Source: Morchella semilibera (taxonomy: Eukaryota; Ascomycota; Pezizomycetes; Pezizales; Morchellaceae). Taken from it: a stretch of 64,000 nucleotides of DNA. The translations under genes and the position numbers were made by a program. The stretch lies in assembly GCA_009192285.1 (NCBI GenBank), contig WBVU01000003.1, positions 372,001 through 436,000 of the forward strand. Direction: 5' to 3'. The first letter of the stretch is position 1; each line of letters begins with the position of its first letter. A model generated the notes under the pieces. The model worked only from the letters and a program-made list of their open reading frames with translations, was not told where the DNA came from and did no database searches. Shown one piece after another: positions 22,898-35,341 of this stretch.

Positions 22898-25800
22898 ATG
22901 GAGGCTGCGGGGGTACTGGCCACCACTTTTGGACTGTAACTAATCCACTTCAAACTCGCCAATGGTTAATTAGCTTGGTATACTGACAAAACATTTATAG
23001 AGGGATTTTGTTACATGCTTCTCAAGCAGCCTTCTTTACAGCTATCAACGGCCATATAAAGACATTATTCCTCCATCGTCGAAGGCTGGTCCTTCTCTCA
23101 TTCCTTTCATGTGTTTCAATATACTCTATTTTTCAGTTTGCTACCCTGCTACTCCTGGAAGATGCATCATGCAGTGTTATAGTCCGATTTACACTTTTTT
23201 TTGATCAAGCGGCTCGGATATCCATACTTGCACTTGTTGTTTGGAAGGTGTGTGACGAAACGGACAACACAAGCGAAAAAGTATGTTGGGTGGTAGTTCT
23301 TGGGCTGCGGATACTATTGGGCGGGATAACTGTTGGTTTTACGACATGGACATTTATGCCAGTTTGCTTTCCGCAACCAATACATTTCGCGACAGGAATT
23401 GTAAACATGACCTTTGATGGGCTATGCTGGGGTTTCTTACTTTTCAGAATTGTTACAACCTGGGGTCTTTTCGTAGATCAGGGAATGGGCGGGAAGGTGG
23501 ACGGGAAGAGTCAGGGTTATGGGCTATTCTTGGTCGTATTGAGTTTTATTGGGTGGATAGTTGTAAGTGCAGGATTGATGAAGGAGAATATAGGGAAAGA
23601 AGTCAGGCTAATCGAACCCAATGAAATTAGGGAAGTTTTCCATATCTGACGAATGTAGGGTCGAGTATTTTCGTTAAGATGGCCCCCTACATCATAACCC
23701 TGGTTTTAGCTCTCGGTAAGAATATAGTTTATATCTTAGAGATAAAAAAGAGGGTTAAACTAACCTCGATCATGTATTATAGGAGTCCTCGGTTGTTTTC
23801 CATATATTGTATTCTCTGTCCCTATCCCTAGATCAGATGAGTTGTACGATCGCGGAATTAGTCGATTCGGCTCTTCGCAGCCTAGCTCCACAAGAGTAGG
23901 ACAATCTATGGCCTCTCAAAACTCCAACCATAGGGATATTGAGTCAAACAGAATCAATCGATACCCATCCTATGGCATGGGCATCGACAAGAACTCCAAC
24001 GGTGCGCGAACAAACATGATGTTTCGGTCTATTATTGGGGCACCGATTGTTCACCCTGGTACAGCCACGCCATGGTCACTAGAAGCCAACAATGTGGAGA
24101 GCATTACAAGACCTAAGCCTACAAAAGCCATGCCAGAGAGCAGAAGACCCAGTGTTGTGGCGTCTCGTGGTGCGAGTCATAGTGTATCAGTACCAACGGG
24201 TTCAAAAGTGATAAATAGCTCTTTGGGCGCCGTAGAGCGGGCTCTGGAGATTCCAGCGGGCAATTCGTTTGGAGAGGTCAGGGCAGGAAATCTGAAGGCA
24301 GCAGCAGGACAACGTATCGATGCCAAGTTTGAGGGAGAACAGGAACGTAAAAGCTCCCGTGCCGAGACCACCAGCACGTTGAAATCTTCGGCAGACCGCC
24401 TAAAAATGGATAATTCAAGGAGCGTCAAGAGAACGCCCCCACGAACGCAACTTCCGTCGGGACCTGCCGCACTTAGGGTTTCTGCTGTTAAGAGAGAGGG
24501 GAATGGGTCGGAAAGCTCATCTAGTATGCAACAGTCTGGGTTTGTAGCAGCGGAAGGGGGGTCGGATTGGGGGACGGCATATAGTGTGGGTAGCCTTGGG
24601 AGTGATGATACGACGCGATTTACAGCAAATTCACATGCGCCATACACTTTAGCTGCACCTCCAAGAATTCCAAAAATCGATTTATTGGGTGACGGCCCAA
24701 AGGTCATGCTTCTCAAAGAAATTGTATATGATGATCCAGCGTTGGTAAAGTCAATAATGGGAAAGTCGGATGTTTCTTCAACAACCTCCAGGTACTCAGA
24801 ATCCAAAACAGGAGCCATCAGAAGGAGCCCCTCATCTATTCCCAAGCGGTCCCCAAGTCTCCCACCAACTAAGGGATTGAATGATTGGGACGTCTCCTCG
24901 CCTCCATTTACGGATGCATCATCAGTTATGGATAGACCAAGGAGTGTGAAGAATATTGCAGAGAGAGGAATCTTCCCTCCAAATAGGGACTCTGAGTTGG
25001 CAGCACAAATGCAATACAAGAAACAGTCAATCATACGGAGGGAATCTAAGGTTCCACAAGTTGATTCAAAGCCATTACCTGAAGTTCCGACTCAAAGGGT
25101 GAGCATGGAAAATAAGCTGACGAGAGAAATCGTGTTTCCTATTCCTCCTCCGAGATCTTCCACCAGAAAAGGTGTCCCACCAATTACTATCACCATCCCA
25201 ATTTCTTTACCTTCTGGAATAATCCAAGAAGTCACAGCTTCTGGTAAAACTGAAGATGCTCAGTCAAATCCCAGCCCTAAACCGGCAATTCCCGAAAAGT
25301 CAGAAAAGCGCCTAATGACCCCGGCAGTCAATGATCAGAGAGCTGGTTTTTCTGCTTACGAGACTGCAAGAACATGGGCTGAAAGCGTATCTGCTGCAAA
25401 TGACAAGCCCAGATATGTAGAGAGTGTAATAGAACCACTCCTACCAGTCGCGTACGACATGTCAGACGACATGACCCCGAGAATTGCTGCAGCAATCTCG
25501 GACGGTAACCATAAGCGTCAGAGTTTAATGGCCTTGACCGTATCCCCTCTCTTTCATGTGGAGGACGATGTCTTCACAGACATTGAAATGGACTCCGCCT
25601 CCGAAGATGGAGGCGGCCAAGACTTGGAAGTGGCTAATGTGGGATCCGTGTCCGACGAACAGACCCAAAGTGAGGCAGATGAAATGATTATGAGCGGAGG
25701 AGATGGCTACTCCACAGAAGACGAATCCTATGAAGATGTATTCACTGAGAGCGAAGAAGGGTCTTATCTCGATGATGGAATCGTAATCTCGGACATGGAG

Positions 25801-28800
25801 GAAGGAACGAGTTATGATAGGATCGCAATCACAGAACGAAAGCCTGATGACAAGGTACAGGAAACCACCGAAGCCTTAAAAAACGCTACTCCTGTTACCA
25901 TTCATTTCCGGCTTGGAGATAGCATCCCTACTTTCTCAGAGAGCAGGCGGAAATATGGAACTAAGAGGAAGCCACCACCATCCCCGATAGGGTTCTTAGT
26001 CCAACAAAAAGGCAACTCCAAACAAAAGATGGAGGCACGACTGACAATATTCGCTGGGACCCGAAATCCCACCCCTCTTGAAGACCTCTTGAGTAAACTT
26101 CCTGTCAACAAGAAAGGCGACTCACGCGTGAGTTATTTATCTGACGGTAGAAACTCTTTGTTAGCCAAGTTGGAGATGGAAATGGGACAGCAGGAGGATG
26201 AATGGATGGGGTTGCATAAGACATTAGAAAGAAGTTCAATAGGATCGCTCGAGGAAGCCCTTGAGCATAGGGCCTTACGCACATCCCAGGATCTCACAGA
26301 ACGACGCTACTCTCTCGAAGAGATCAACGAGGGTGCTGTGGTTGACAGACGATTGAGTATTCCTGACGAAGAGCCGATTAGTTCAGGTACCAACCAGAGC
26401 GCGTGGCATGCTCAAATGAAGTACGTTGCTCAGGAACCGTTGGGGAGTTCGGGCGATATTCTCGATAGACCAACCTCTATCCTCGGAAGTCAAAACACAC
26501 CAATATTGATCGTGTCGGATGCTGAGATGTATGATTCCGGGGATGAGTCACCATATGGCGCAAACTACCACGAGGTTCAGGGGGAATCCTTATACGGAAG
26601 TGATAATTCAGACTTCACCACAGAGGAGGACGAAGGGGTCGAGCAATACACAGAATATGAGGAGATGTCCGAAGACAGCAGTGAGATTCAAGTTCTTGAA
26701 CCTACGGTCTACTGTCCTAGCTCTACTAGCATAATTCCTCATCCTCAATTTATCTACTCCGTCACTTCAGAATCATTCTCTTTAGGCGCAAGTCCGTCCC
26801 CAATTTCATTCCTCTGGAACGCCCGCCTCATCCAGAAAAGTCCCCCTCCTCTGAGTAACCAGCTATGGACACACCATGTATGCCTTCCAAGAACCCCCTT
26901 AGGTCTTCCTGCTGCACTAGATCTCCGACCAAAACGTCGTGTCTCAAATGCGCCTATCTCAAAAGCTACTACAAGCTTATGGGTGAACTCATGCAACCCT
27001 CATACCCAATCTAACACAGGCCTGTGGAGAAATCCTCAAGAACAAAAGCTGAAAAGTATTATCACCTCTTCATCCGGACATAGTAGGACTCGCTCGCTGA
27101 AGCTTAAGAGAGTTACGTTTGTGGAGGACGTGATGACAGGTACTAATTCCATTCTCTCTTAAGACAATCACCTAACAAACATATATAGTCGAGACAACCA
27201 GTTTTTTCGGAAAACTCAAAAAACTCTGGGGAGGCCAGTACACGAAATCTCCTTCTGCCGACAGTCCCGCTGTTCCGGGGTACCTGAGGGATATCGAAGC
27301 CCCCATGAATACAACCTTGGACTCTGTTACCGTGAGATACGCAAACAAGACGTTTCCGCCTCCTCCTCCCAAGGAAGATACCATAAAGAATAAAGAACCC
27401 GGCAATGCGACCTGCAATCACCTCTGGTCACAACCTAGTCTCCCAGCTGTTCCTCAATCTTCGCTGCTGTGGAACCCAACACCTGTGCAAAAATCCCACG
27501 ATACAAAATTGTTCACCAAAGACATATCTTTGCTCCGCAGAAAGACCCCTCAACCAGCATTCTTGCCAAATCTTACTTCGAACAAGTTGTGGAGACCTTG
27601 TTCAGAACAGCCGATGATGCCATCACTTTGGTCAACTAGCTCTACCAGGACTGGATATCTCTGGCCCCACGGCGAAGGGACAGCACTTGTTCGTAGTTTC
27701 CTCTGGCCCTCTGCCCCACCCGCCAAAGAAATTGAGGTTACTAAATCCAGGTCTCGATCACGAGCGATCACTCGTATCACGTGCCTACAGTCATCTTCGC
27801 TCTGGGCCCCTGCTCCAGCCTGCGAGAACGGGGGAAACAAAGGCACTACACTTTGGAAGCCTGTAGACTCTGGAATAAAGGTTTCAGTGTTCCGGCCAGG
27901 GCTTTGGATTAAGAAGCAGCATATTACGCCCGTTGCCTCTGGACATTTATGGCCCTGTGCACCCGAGCTACCTATATTACCAACATATTCGCCAATTACT
28001 CGAGTTCGCGCTGCCTCAACTACATCCCAGATTCTCAAATCTAATCAATTATGGTCATCTACCAAAGAAGTAATTGGGCTCTGGTCACCCCCGGCAACAT
28101 CGAATGGGCTCTGGCCCCATGGAGAGCCTGTAAAAGCGGTTTCTTCCCTTTGGCCTTCTGCACTGCCGCTGACTCTTATTCCCGTAAAAACCGCACCAAA
28201 ACGTTCAAAAGTTATGACAACTGGTCTTGATGAGCTTGAATCGAACAAATTATGGGCTCGCCCTGACGTTCAACCCGAACTCGAGGCAGAGGGGACGTGG
28301 GAAGCCGCAACCGTTGTCGCCAAGCGGAATGCGGAAACACTCCCAAATCTGCTCTGGGCTGCACCCGAAAAAGCTCCACACGTGTTGATACCTAGCTATC
28401 TTTGGCCATTAGCTCCTCCCCTTCCACTCCCACGTATTTCGCTTTCGATAAGGTCTCGAAATCCATCGGCGAAGAACCCAGTCGTATCTGTCTCTGGAGG
28501 CCTTTGGAGTTTGACACCAGAATTGACTCCACGCCTCTGGTCTGCTCCAGAATCTGAATCTGGACTTTGGCCTCACGGAAAACCTCAACATGCACAAACG
28601 GCAGCACTATGGCCATCTGCGCGCCCACTTGCAGGCGCAGAGACTCAGACTCTCCGCACCGTCCGTACAATCATTGGCGGTTTGCAAATACGATCATCAC
28701 AACTCTGGAGCGCAGATTCAGCTTTAAAAGCAGGATTATGGGTACCACCTCCTAAGAAAACAGGATTATGGCCCGATGGAGTGGTGGTTAAGAGAGAATC

Positions 28801-31800
28801 TGTTGGATTGTGGCCCTCTGCCGCTGGTTTAAAGCACGCAGCAACCACGTCGATTCGCCCCAAACAACGCAGCCCCGTCAATCTAGCACCCTTAGAATCT
28901 CGTGAGCTTTGGGGCAATTTCAAAGTTAGTCAGTCACTCTGGAAAAAATCAATTGGTCAGAGGGGTTTGTGGCCTCAGGGCGCTTATAATTCTGGGAAGG
29001 AACGGCTTTGGAGCGCCGATAGCAACATGCAAATTGACATAAGGGGAAACATCACATTGAAATTAGAAATCGTTGAGGGAAGGAAGAGATATGAGAGAAA
29101 AGCAATAACGGCCATATTAGAATCGCACTCGCTGTGGAGTCGATCGGTAGATATCCGACCAAAGTCTGCTGGCCATCTTTGGGTAAAAGAGATTGAATTT
29201 ATCAGCGAGCTGCCCAAAATCAAGAGTGAGCTGCAGGAGAGAGACGATGTTGCTTCAGTATCACCCGGTTTATGGGCTTACCCATCTCCTGTTTCCTCAC
29301 CATCTCCTGCAAATCTAATAGCTCCCGTTGCCGTACTTTGGACGGCATCTCCCCTCGAAGCACCCAGGATACAACCCGCTATCTGCCGGGAAACCATCTC
29401 AGTCGCAGCAGTTCAACTTCAACAAAAGAAATCGGCTAGAACTGCCAACTTGACGCTGACACCTATGCAAGGCAATCTCTGGGTCGCAGGGAGCCCGTCG
29501 TTTTTATCCGGAAGATCAACACCTCGTGCTGGGATAAAGCAAGCTCCTCAGTACGGTCTGTGGAACTCGGCCAGAACACATGCCAAGCAGGAGAAAAAAG
29601 TTCCTTTGTGGCATAGACACACTGTCATTGGCAAGGATCGAGGTGCGGTGAGGCAGGAAACAACAACGAACACCACTGATAGATCGTTCATCGCCGTGAA
29701 TTCCGATCAACTCGAGGCCTTTATCTCTGCCGAAACAGAAGAGGGTAGTGTCAATCATGTCCATCATAACGGGCTATGGCATACAACCATGATAAAGCCG
29801 GCAAAAGAAAATCCGCTCGTTGGAGGTGCAGACACGGTTCCTCGGGAAAGGACATTTGTTACTCCGAGGACTTGCACCCTTTGGCAAAAGAATAAAAGTG
29901 ACAAACCCATAGCACCGATATTTCCGGCATCAGTAATGATAATCCCTGTAGTCCCATCGAGATCGAATAAGCGAGCAGCATCGAATATTCTTCCCCCGCT
30001 TTTCTTGGCAAGTGTGAGTGGCCCAATGTGGACGGCTGATAAAACGAGAGAATCCCGTCCGCGTGTACCATGGCGTCAAACGGAAAACGAGGCTCACACA
30101 GGAACGAAAGGTATTTGGGAATCCAAAGTTAATAAGTATAGTGCTCTAACTGAAATCAACCAAGTTACCTTGCCGGAGAAAAAATTGAATCTTTGGAGTT
30201 TTTCCGGAACAAAACCAAACCGACAATCAATTTCTCATAACCTGTCAGTTGAGTCAATTCGCAGGTCTAATACTACCATCACCAGGAACCACAATTCCAT
30301 CACAAATCCCATGGAGGGATCACTTTGGGTGAAATTAAGCAATACTACTCCAGAGAAACCGAAGCTATGGCGCAAAGCAGAAATCCCACAGAGACTGTGG
30401 TCAGCCGATAATGTCAATAGCAGCAGTGATATGACTATCACCGCTGGGGTGGCTCCTGCTGTCGCAACTACTTGTTTGTGGGGAAAAGAAAGTGTCACCA
30501 CAACACCCATTTTCGCCGACCTTTCGCTCGAATCCTCTCGATCTCGCAGAGAGTTTACCCCCAAAACATTCTCGGCCCCGCCTGAGGGATTGTGGAAGAA
30601 GGCTTTCACTAGCGAACCATTAGCGATGATTGTCGAAGTGCCAAAGCTTGGCCTTTGGGGAGCCACTGAGACTACACCAGCTGCTAAGAATGTCCCTACT
30701 AAGACACTTTGGCAGAAGGGCAATACAGAGACACCAATCTTCGCTGATCTACCCGTTGAATCTTTCCGCTCGAAGAAGGATCACTCTACTGCAACACTTC
30801 CAGTCTTCTCAGAGGGTATGTGGAAGAAAAAGGTTGCACTCCCGGAGCGCCCTCAGTTGTGGAAACCAACTCCAAAAGCAACAGGTTTATGGGATGCAAA
30901 TGCGAAGACCAAAACGCTTGCCCAGATATCCTTGGAGAGGAAAGCAAAGGCGACAAAGAAGCCACTGTGGTCAAAGGAAAAGGCTTCAAGGACAACTGCA
31001 AAGGTTCCTCAGCGATCACCGCTTGCCATCGTCCGTACCCCAGATGACTTGGCTCTCCCCAAAGCCACGGGTGATCTTTGGAAGCCAAAATCTTCAGCAC
31101 GTCAAGCACCAGAGCTTTGGGCAGCCCCGAAACAAGTTGCAACGCCTACAGAACCTACAAAGCCAGTTGCGAAATTTCTCTGGGGTCAAGGATCTAGGTC
31201 TAGAGCAGCCGCTGAAGTTCTAGAGCGAACAAAGGTTCCCTTCGTCCCATCCGATGACCCACTTCCTACAGTGTCTGGTTCGCTGTGGAGACCAAAGCCG
31301 GCAGCCAAACCGATCAGTCTCTGGAAGCGCCCAATCAAGAAGGCGGCCACAACCGGAGTGACTCCATCCGTACCTCTATGGGCAGCAGGAACAGCATCCA
31401 GGACCACCAACACAGTACCTGAGCGCCTCCCTATTCCGAAAAAGAAAGATACGAGGAGTACCGTCCTTCCTCCAGTAACAGGTTCACTCTGGCAGCCGCC
31501 TAAGCGCGCCCCTAAGAAGGGTCTCTGGAAAGCCCCAGCTCCACCAGCCCGCCGACCCCGCAGTGCAAGCCTCCTCTGGGCATCCCACTCGGCAGCACGC
31601 ACAACTGCCGCGGCTCCGGTTCGGACCACAGTGCCGAAACGTCTCATTGAAGTGCCCCTACAAACTGTCAGCGGTAATTTGTGGAAGGCCCCATCTAATG
31701 AACCTAAAAAGGGTCTCTGGAAACGTCCCATCCCAACTGTCGCAACATACCGTAGGACCAGCACAACGGCCCTATGGTCAAAGGAGTCTGCTTCTCGAAC

Positions 31801-33121
31801 AACATCCGCAAAACCAGAGCGTGCTCCTTTCGTTCCAAAGGTTGTCGACGAAAAGTCTTTTGTCCTCGCACCTGCGACCGGAGACCTCTGGATGCCCCCC
31901 TCATCAGCAACACCGCAAACAGTCAGCCTCTGGTCTCGCCCTGCCACTCCTACCCCCGGTAGCGGTGTCTGGGATGCTAAAGGCCGTACGCCGACCCTGG
32001 CAGAAATCAATCTTGCTCTTGCAACTCGACGAGACAAGACGGAGCTGTGGCAGCGTCGCAGCGTGTTGACTGCAAAGCCCACTATAGTTGACATCAGCAA
32101 AATAACTTCCTCCCCAACAGCCCCACAGAAAAAGGTCAAAACCACCGAACCAGCCCCTGTACCACAAGTCGATGGCAGTCTATGGAGGCCCTGTGTGGAT
32201 GGGAAAAATGAACAGGGTATCATGTGGATTACTCGTTCCTCTCGCTCCTCTTCTCTGGAATCAGAATTTATCTCTCCCGGTGTGAGCCGCGCTTCAACAA
32301 TCAGTGACGCGAGCGACGAAACCGAGTCTCCCTTGACGACAAGCAATGCGGATACATTCGAACCGGGGGTTATGAGGATCCACAGCACAAAGGTTAGCGT
32401 CTCTTCCGCGGCCGGGGAGAACCTGTGGAGGCCTATTGGGGCGGCGGAGGGAGTGGGAAAGGGAAAGGAGACCGCCGGGCTAGATCAGAAAGAGCAAGCA
32501 CTTCCTACATGGGGTGCTTCGCACTCGCTTTGGAGTAAACCGTCTACTGATGAAGAGAAGGTATAATATTTCCCTTTAAAAGGCCGACTAAAAACTGGAT
32601 GACTCACTTAACTATTAGGCGGCGATCTGGGAAAATCCCGACTCATATGCCTGCTCCTCAGTCTCTGACGAGGACTTTGCATCAGCTGCCTCCGAGATCA
32701 GCGAGGAATCCCACTACCACGATTTCGACACAAGCCACGAGCCTGAAAATCATTCAAGCAACATGTGCACCCCCTCCTCCTCTAACACCCAAGTGTTTGT
32801 TGGCCAATTCCGTCGTGACAACTACCTCCTCCGTAAGAAGCCCCTCTCCCATTCTGAGTCACACACCTGGCAGCACACTAACGATGATTTTTTCCCCAAA
32901 TAGACCAGCGACCCAACACACAACTCCCAGAAAACTCTCCATTTGCTTCTAACCTCCGCATCAAGAGTCTCCGCAAAAAGCTAAGACCCACGCACGGCGC
33001 CCCCGGTACAGCCGAAAGGAAACGCCGCAACACCGAGGGCGAGGAGGAGAGGGAGTGGCTCAAGGTCGATAGCATCCCCATGGAAAGAGCTGTCTCCATG
33101 GGCGATGATCATCATCTATAG
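22898..33121 (+). CDS. Giant multi-pass membrane protein with LW-repeat tail (about 3,263 aa)
   Basis: Seven exons: 22898-22935, 23001-23562, 23631-23715, 23837-27139, 27189-32560, 32619-32832 and 32904-33121. Their sum is 9,792 nt, exactly 3,264 codons, and every junction has a GT donor, an AG acceptor and matching phase. The first 240 residues hold about seven hydrophobic helices (from MEAAGVLATTFGL to MAPYIITLVLAL), so the head is probably a polytopic membrane domain. Residues 240-1200 are disordered, Ser/Pro-rich, with one island LLKEIVYDDPALVKSIMG near residue 519 and two very acidic stretches near 25560-25830 and 26510-26690. From about residue 1220 to 3115 the chain is built of repeats centred on Leu-Trp. 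The C-terminus is basic then acidic (RKKLRP, EGEEEREW). I do not recognise a named family; I vaguely recall polytopic fungal proteins with similar tails. Function unknown. Confidence 0.88.
26812..32560 (+). repeat. LW-repeat region of the giant protein
   Basis: I count about 67 Leu-Trp pairs in exon 5 alone, plus four at the end of exon 4 and several MW, VW or IW variants. In the first half the recurring phrase is GLWPHG...SLWPSAxPL, seen at least four times. In the second half a unit of about 55-60 residues recurs: LWSKESASRTT, then PERAP, a basic/Pro stretch, then LPxVSGSLWKP and KKGLWKRP. The spacing between Trp residues is usually 8-35. The units differ at many positions at the DNA level, so they are old or under selection for the protein rather than fresh copies. 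Confidence 0.9.
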
Positions 33122-33858
33122 GGGGAGAGGGGTGAAGAGTTAATTTTACGCTACCTCTTTCTTGAGATAAACATTATGTATCAGTGTATTTTTCTTATCT
33201 TTCTATTAGCTAGCAATGGGATTTGCGGGAATGGCGGGCTTTCTTTTATTACTACGGGGGAAAGGGAGCTGGAACGGAAACGGTCTATCATTTTTTTTTT
33301 CTTTCTTATTCCTTTCAAAAACGGCGCTGGGATGATATCATTTTTGTGCATTTTTTTTTGTAATGTTTCCTTCTTTTTCTTTTCGTCTGGTCGTTTTTGT
33401 TTCTTTCGGGGGGTTATGGAGCAAGAGAGCAAATGATATGAATTGATGAGTGTATATACATACCTACCTTTGTGGATTTCTGCGGATACCTATGATTGCA
33501 TGATCGCTCATTTATGGGTTTTTCTTTTTCTTTCGTGGTCTGTATCTTTGCAAATACTGTTTGAACGCTGTGGAGTGATCTAGCTGTTGATATTAATATC
33601 CATTTATAATTGGCATCCCCGGGTTCGTAACGAGTATGTAGCTAATTCTTGACCGTACGTCCCTGTGTCTTACCAAGTGTTAAAACACAAGTTCTGTCTC
33701 CGTTTTGTGCACGCGGAAAATCATCTGTAGTAAATAGAACATCACAGTCACGAATAATCACTCCTTGGTACTCCGCCATGGCCGCTTTACTCAGTCTAAC
33801 GAGCGATACTATCTAGCTCCTCGACGACAGCATCAACAGCTGCCTCCTCTACTTCTAC
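33122..33858. other. Intergenic between convergent genes
   Basis: Lies between the 3' ends of the giant gene (plus strand) and the SRR1-domain gene (minus strand). It is T-rich with several T runs (33290-33400) and presumably holds both 3' untranslated regions. No coding frame was supported. Confidence 0.6.
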
Positions 33859-34797
33859 CTATACATCTATATCTACATCTACGGTACCCACCTTCCTCCT
33901 CCCGCCTCTCCTCCCCCTCCTCTTCTTTTTTCCAACCACCTCCTCTCCTCCCTGCACCCCCGGCGGCGGCAGCGGCAGCGGCGCGCGCCGTATATACAGC
34001 GCAGTATGGTTGAACGCCCTCCCGCCGCCGATATCCTCGCTCCCGTCGACGCCCGCCAGCACGGTACCATCGTACTCCTGCAGGCACCCCAGAAACTCCG
34101 GGAACTCCTTCTCCGCGTCCCGTTTCCTATCCCCCTCCCCACACCTTCGTCAGTACCACCACACATCACACACCACCTCAAGAAAAAGAAAAAAAAAACT
34201 CACATATCGACAAACGCCCCCAGATCGTTCGCCAGCATCACCCTCGGCCTCGCACCCCGCAACGCACCCTGCAACACCTCATACTCCAAATGCGGCGCAA
34301 ACAGCAACACCCCTGTGTCGATCCTGTCTAGCGCCCCCGGGTGTACCAGGACCTCCGCCTTGAGCTCCTCTACCAGGAAGCGGTCGTCCGCGGTACTGAA
34401 CGCGGGGTCCTGCATGACCAGTGTTGCGGTCAGCAGCTCTGCGAGTGCGACGGCAAGGGCAAGCTGCAGGAAGCTACTCGTGTGTGTGGGGCCGTGGAGA
34501 CTGCCGAGGCCAAGGACGACGATGGTTGTGATTCCAGCTGTAGTGGTGGTGGGGGCAAGGAGGGCGCTGAGGGTCTGCCAGAGCGGGGAGGCGGTAAGGG
34601 CGCTCGTTGCGGTGTGGAGTTGCTTCAGTGCCGTGGGGTGCCAGAGTGTGTAGTCAGGGGCGGCGGGGGAGGAGGTGGTGAGGATGTGCTGGGGTTTGGT
34701 GAGCTCTGAGGGCTTTCGGAGGGGGGCACGCCCTTTGCCAACGACGTGGGACCAACCATCGGTGCTTGGGGGGTGATCCTGTTGTGGCGCCGGGACA
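33859..34797 (-). CDS. SRR1-domain protein (5' exon not resolved)
   Basis: Two exons are clear: 34797-34204 and 34126-33859, joined through an intron starting gtgagt and ending gatag. The first reads DGWSHVVGKGR, then TTIVVLGLGSLHG, QLALAVALAELL, VMQDPAFSTADD, DTGVLLFAPH and VMLANDLGAFVDM, which follow the order of the SRR1 (sensitivity to red light reduced) domain. The second exon supplies a C-terminus beginning KRDAEKEFPEFL that ends in a basic Gly/Arg tail. SRR1 proteins are linked to clock and light responses in plants and to haem or transcription control in yeast and animals; the fungal role is not defined. The exon at 34797 begins after a good branch site and acag acceptor, so at least one short upstream exon must give the start codon. 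I could not identify it. Confidence 0.82.
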
Positions 34798-35341
34798 CTG
34801 TGATAGTGTTAGTCTTTGGGAGGTGAGTTAGGGGGGGATATATATGACGTACTAATGGTGTTTGGCCCAGTAGAGCTTTTTCAAAACCCGAGGGGACATG
34901 CATATTTTTTTGGAAGAGGGCCCTTGCTGATTGGTTACCCGGCAATTTTAAAAACCACCAGGGTCCATTCGGGCCCAGGCAGAAGAAGAAGCTTAACTCG
35001 ACTTCTTTGTTTCCCAATGACGACATTGTGCATGGACCATCCGTTTTCAGTACTTGTGACCCAAATAGTAAGGTGTCAATGATCGGTTAGCAGGTATTTG
35101 TCGTTATCGCTGGACTGATAAGAGACAAAATGAATAAACACCAATCGGCAACAAAACAGAATCTTTTTCATCTGTAATATTGTCTATCATAAACATTGAA
35201 GGAACAACAGAGGTCTTTTTGTGTTGTAGTTTTGTAATGACCATCCCAAACTCCTTTAAAGTCACACCACTTGCCCCTCCCCCCCAACCCAAAAATAAAG
35301 ATACACCGAGGCCTAGTCTCGAGACTTTTAGTCTTTATATA
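34798..35341. other. Interval holding the missing 5' exon of the SRR1 gene
   Basis: The start codon of the SRR1-domain gene should lie here. A candidate ATG near 34902 on the minus strand is followed by a gtacgt donor, but its phase does not match the next exon, so it was not used. The rest has no supported frame. Confidence 0.45.

Noticed and set aside
23008-23649. A separate 213-residue membrane protein gene
   Set aside because: The frame has no early ATG, starts at a splice acceptor, and a gtaagt donor inside it joins in phase to an exon that restores further membrane segments and the downstream tail.
27140-27305. Stop codon and gap between two large LW-type frames as evidence of a broken gene
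   Set aside because: A 49-nt intron with gtacta donor, ctaac branch and tatag acceptor joins the frames exactly in phase.
34625-35026. A 133-codon minus-strand frame upstream of the SRR1 exons as its N-terminus
   Set aside because: Its frame does not match the SRR1 exon and the sequence has no family features.
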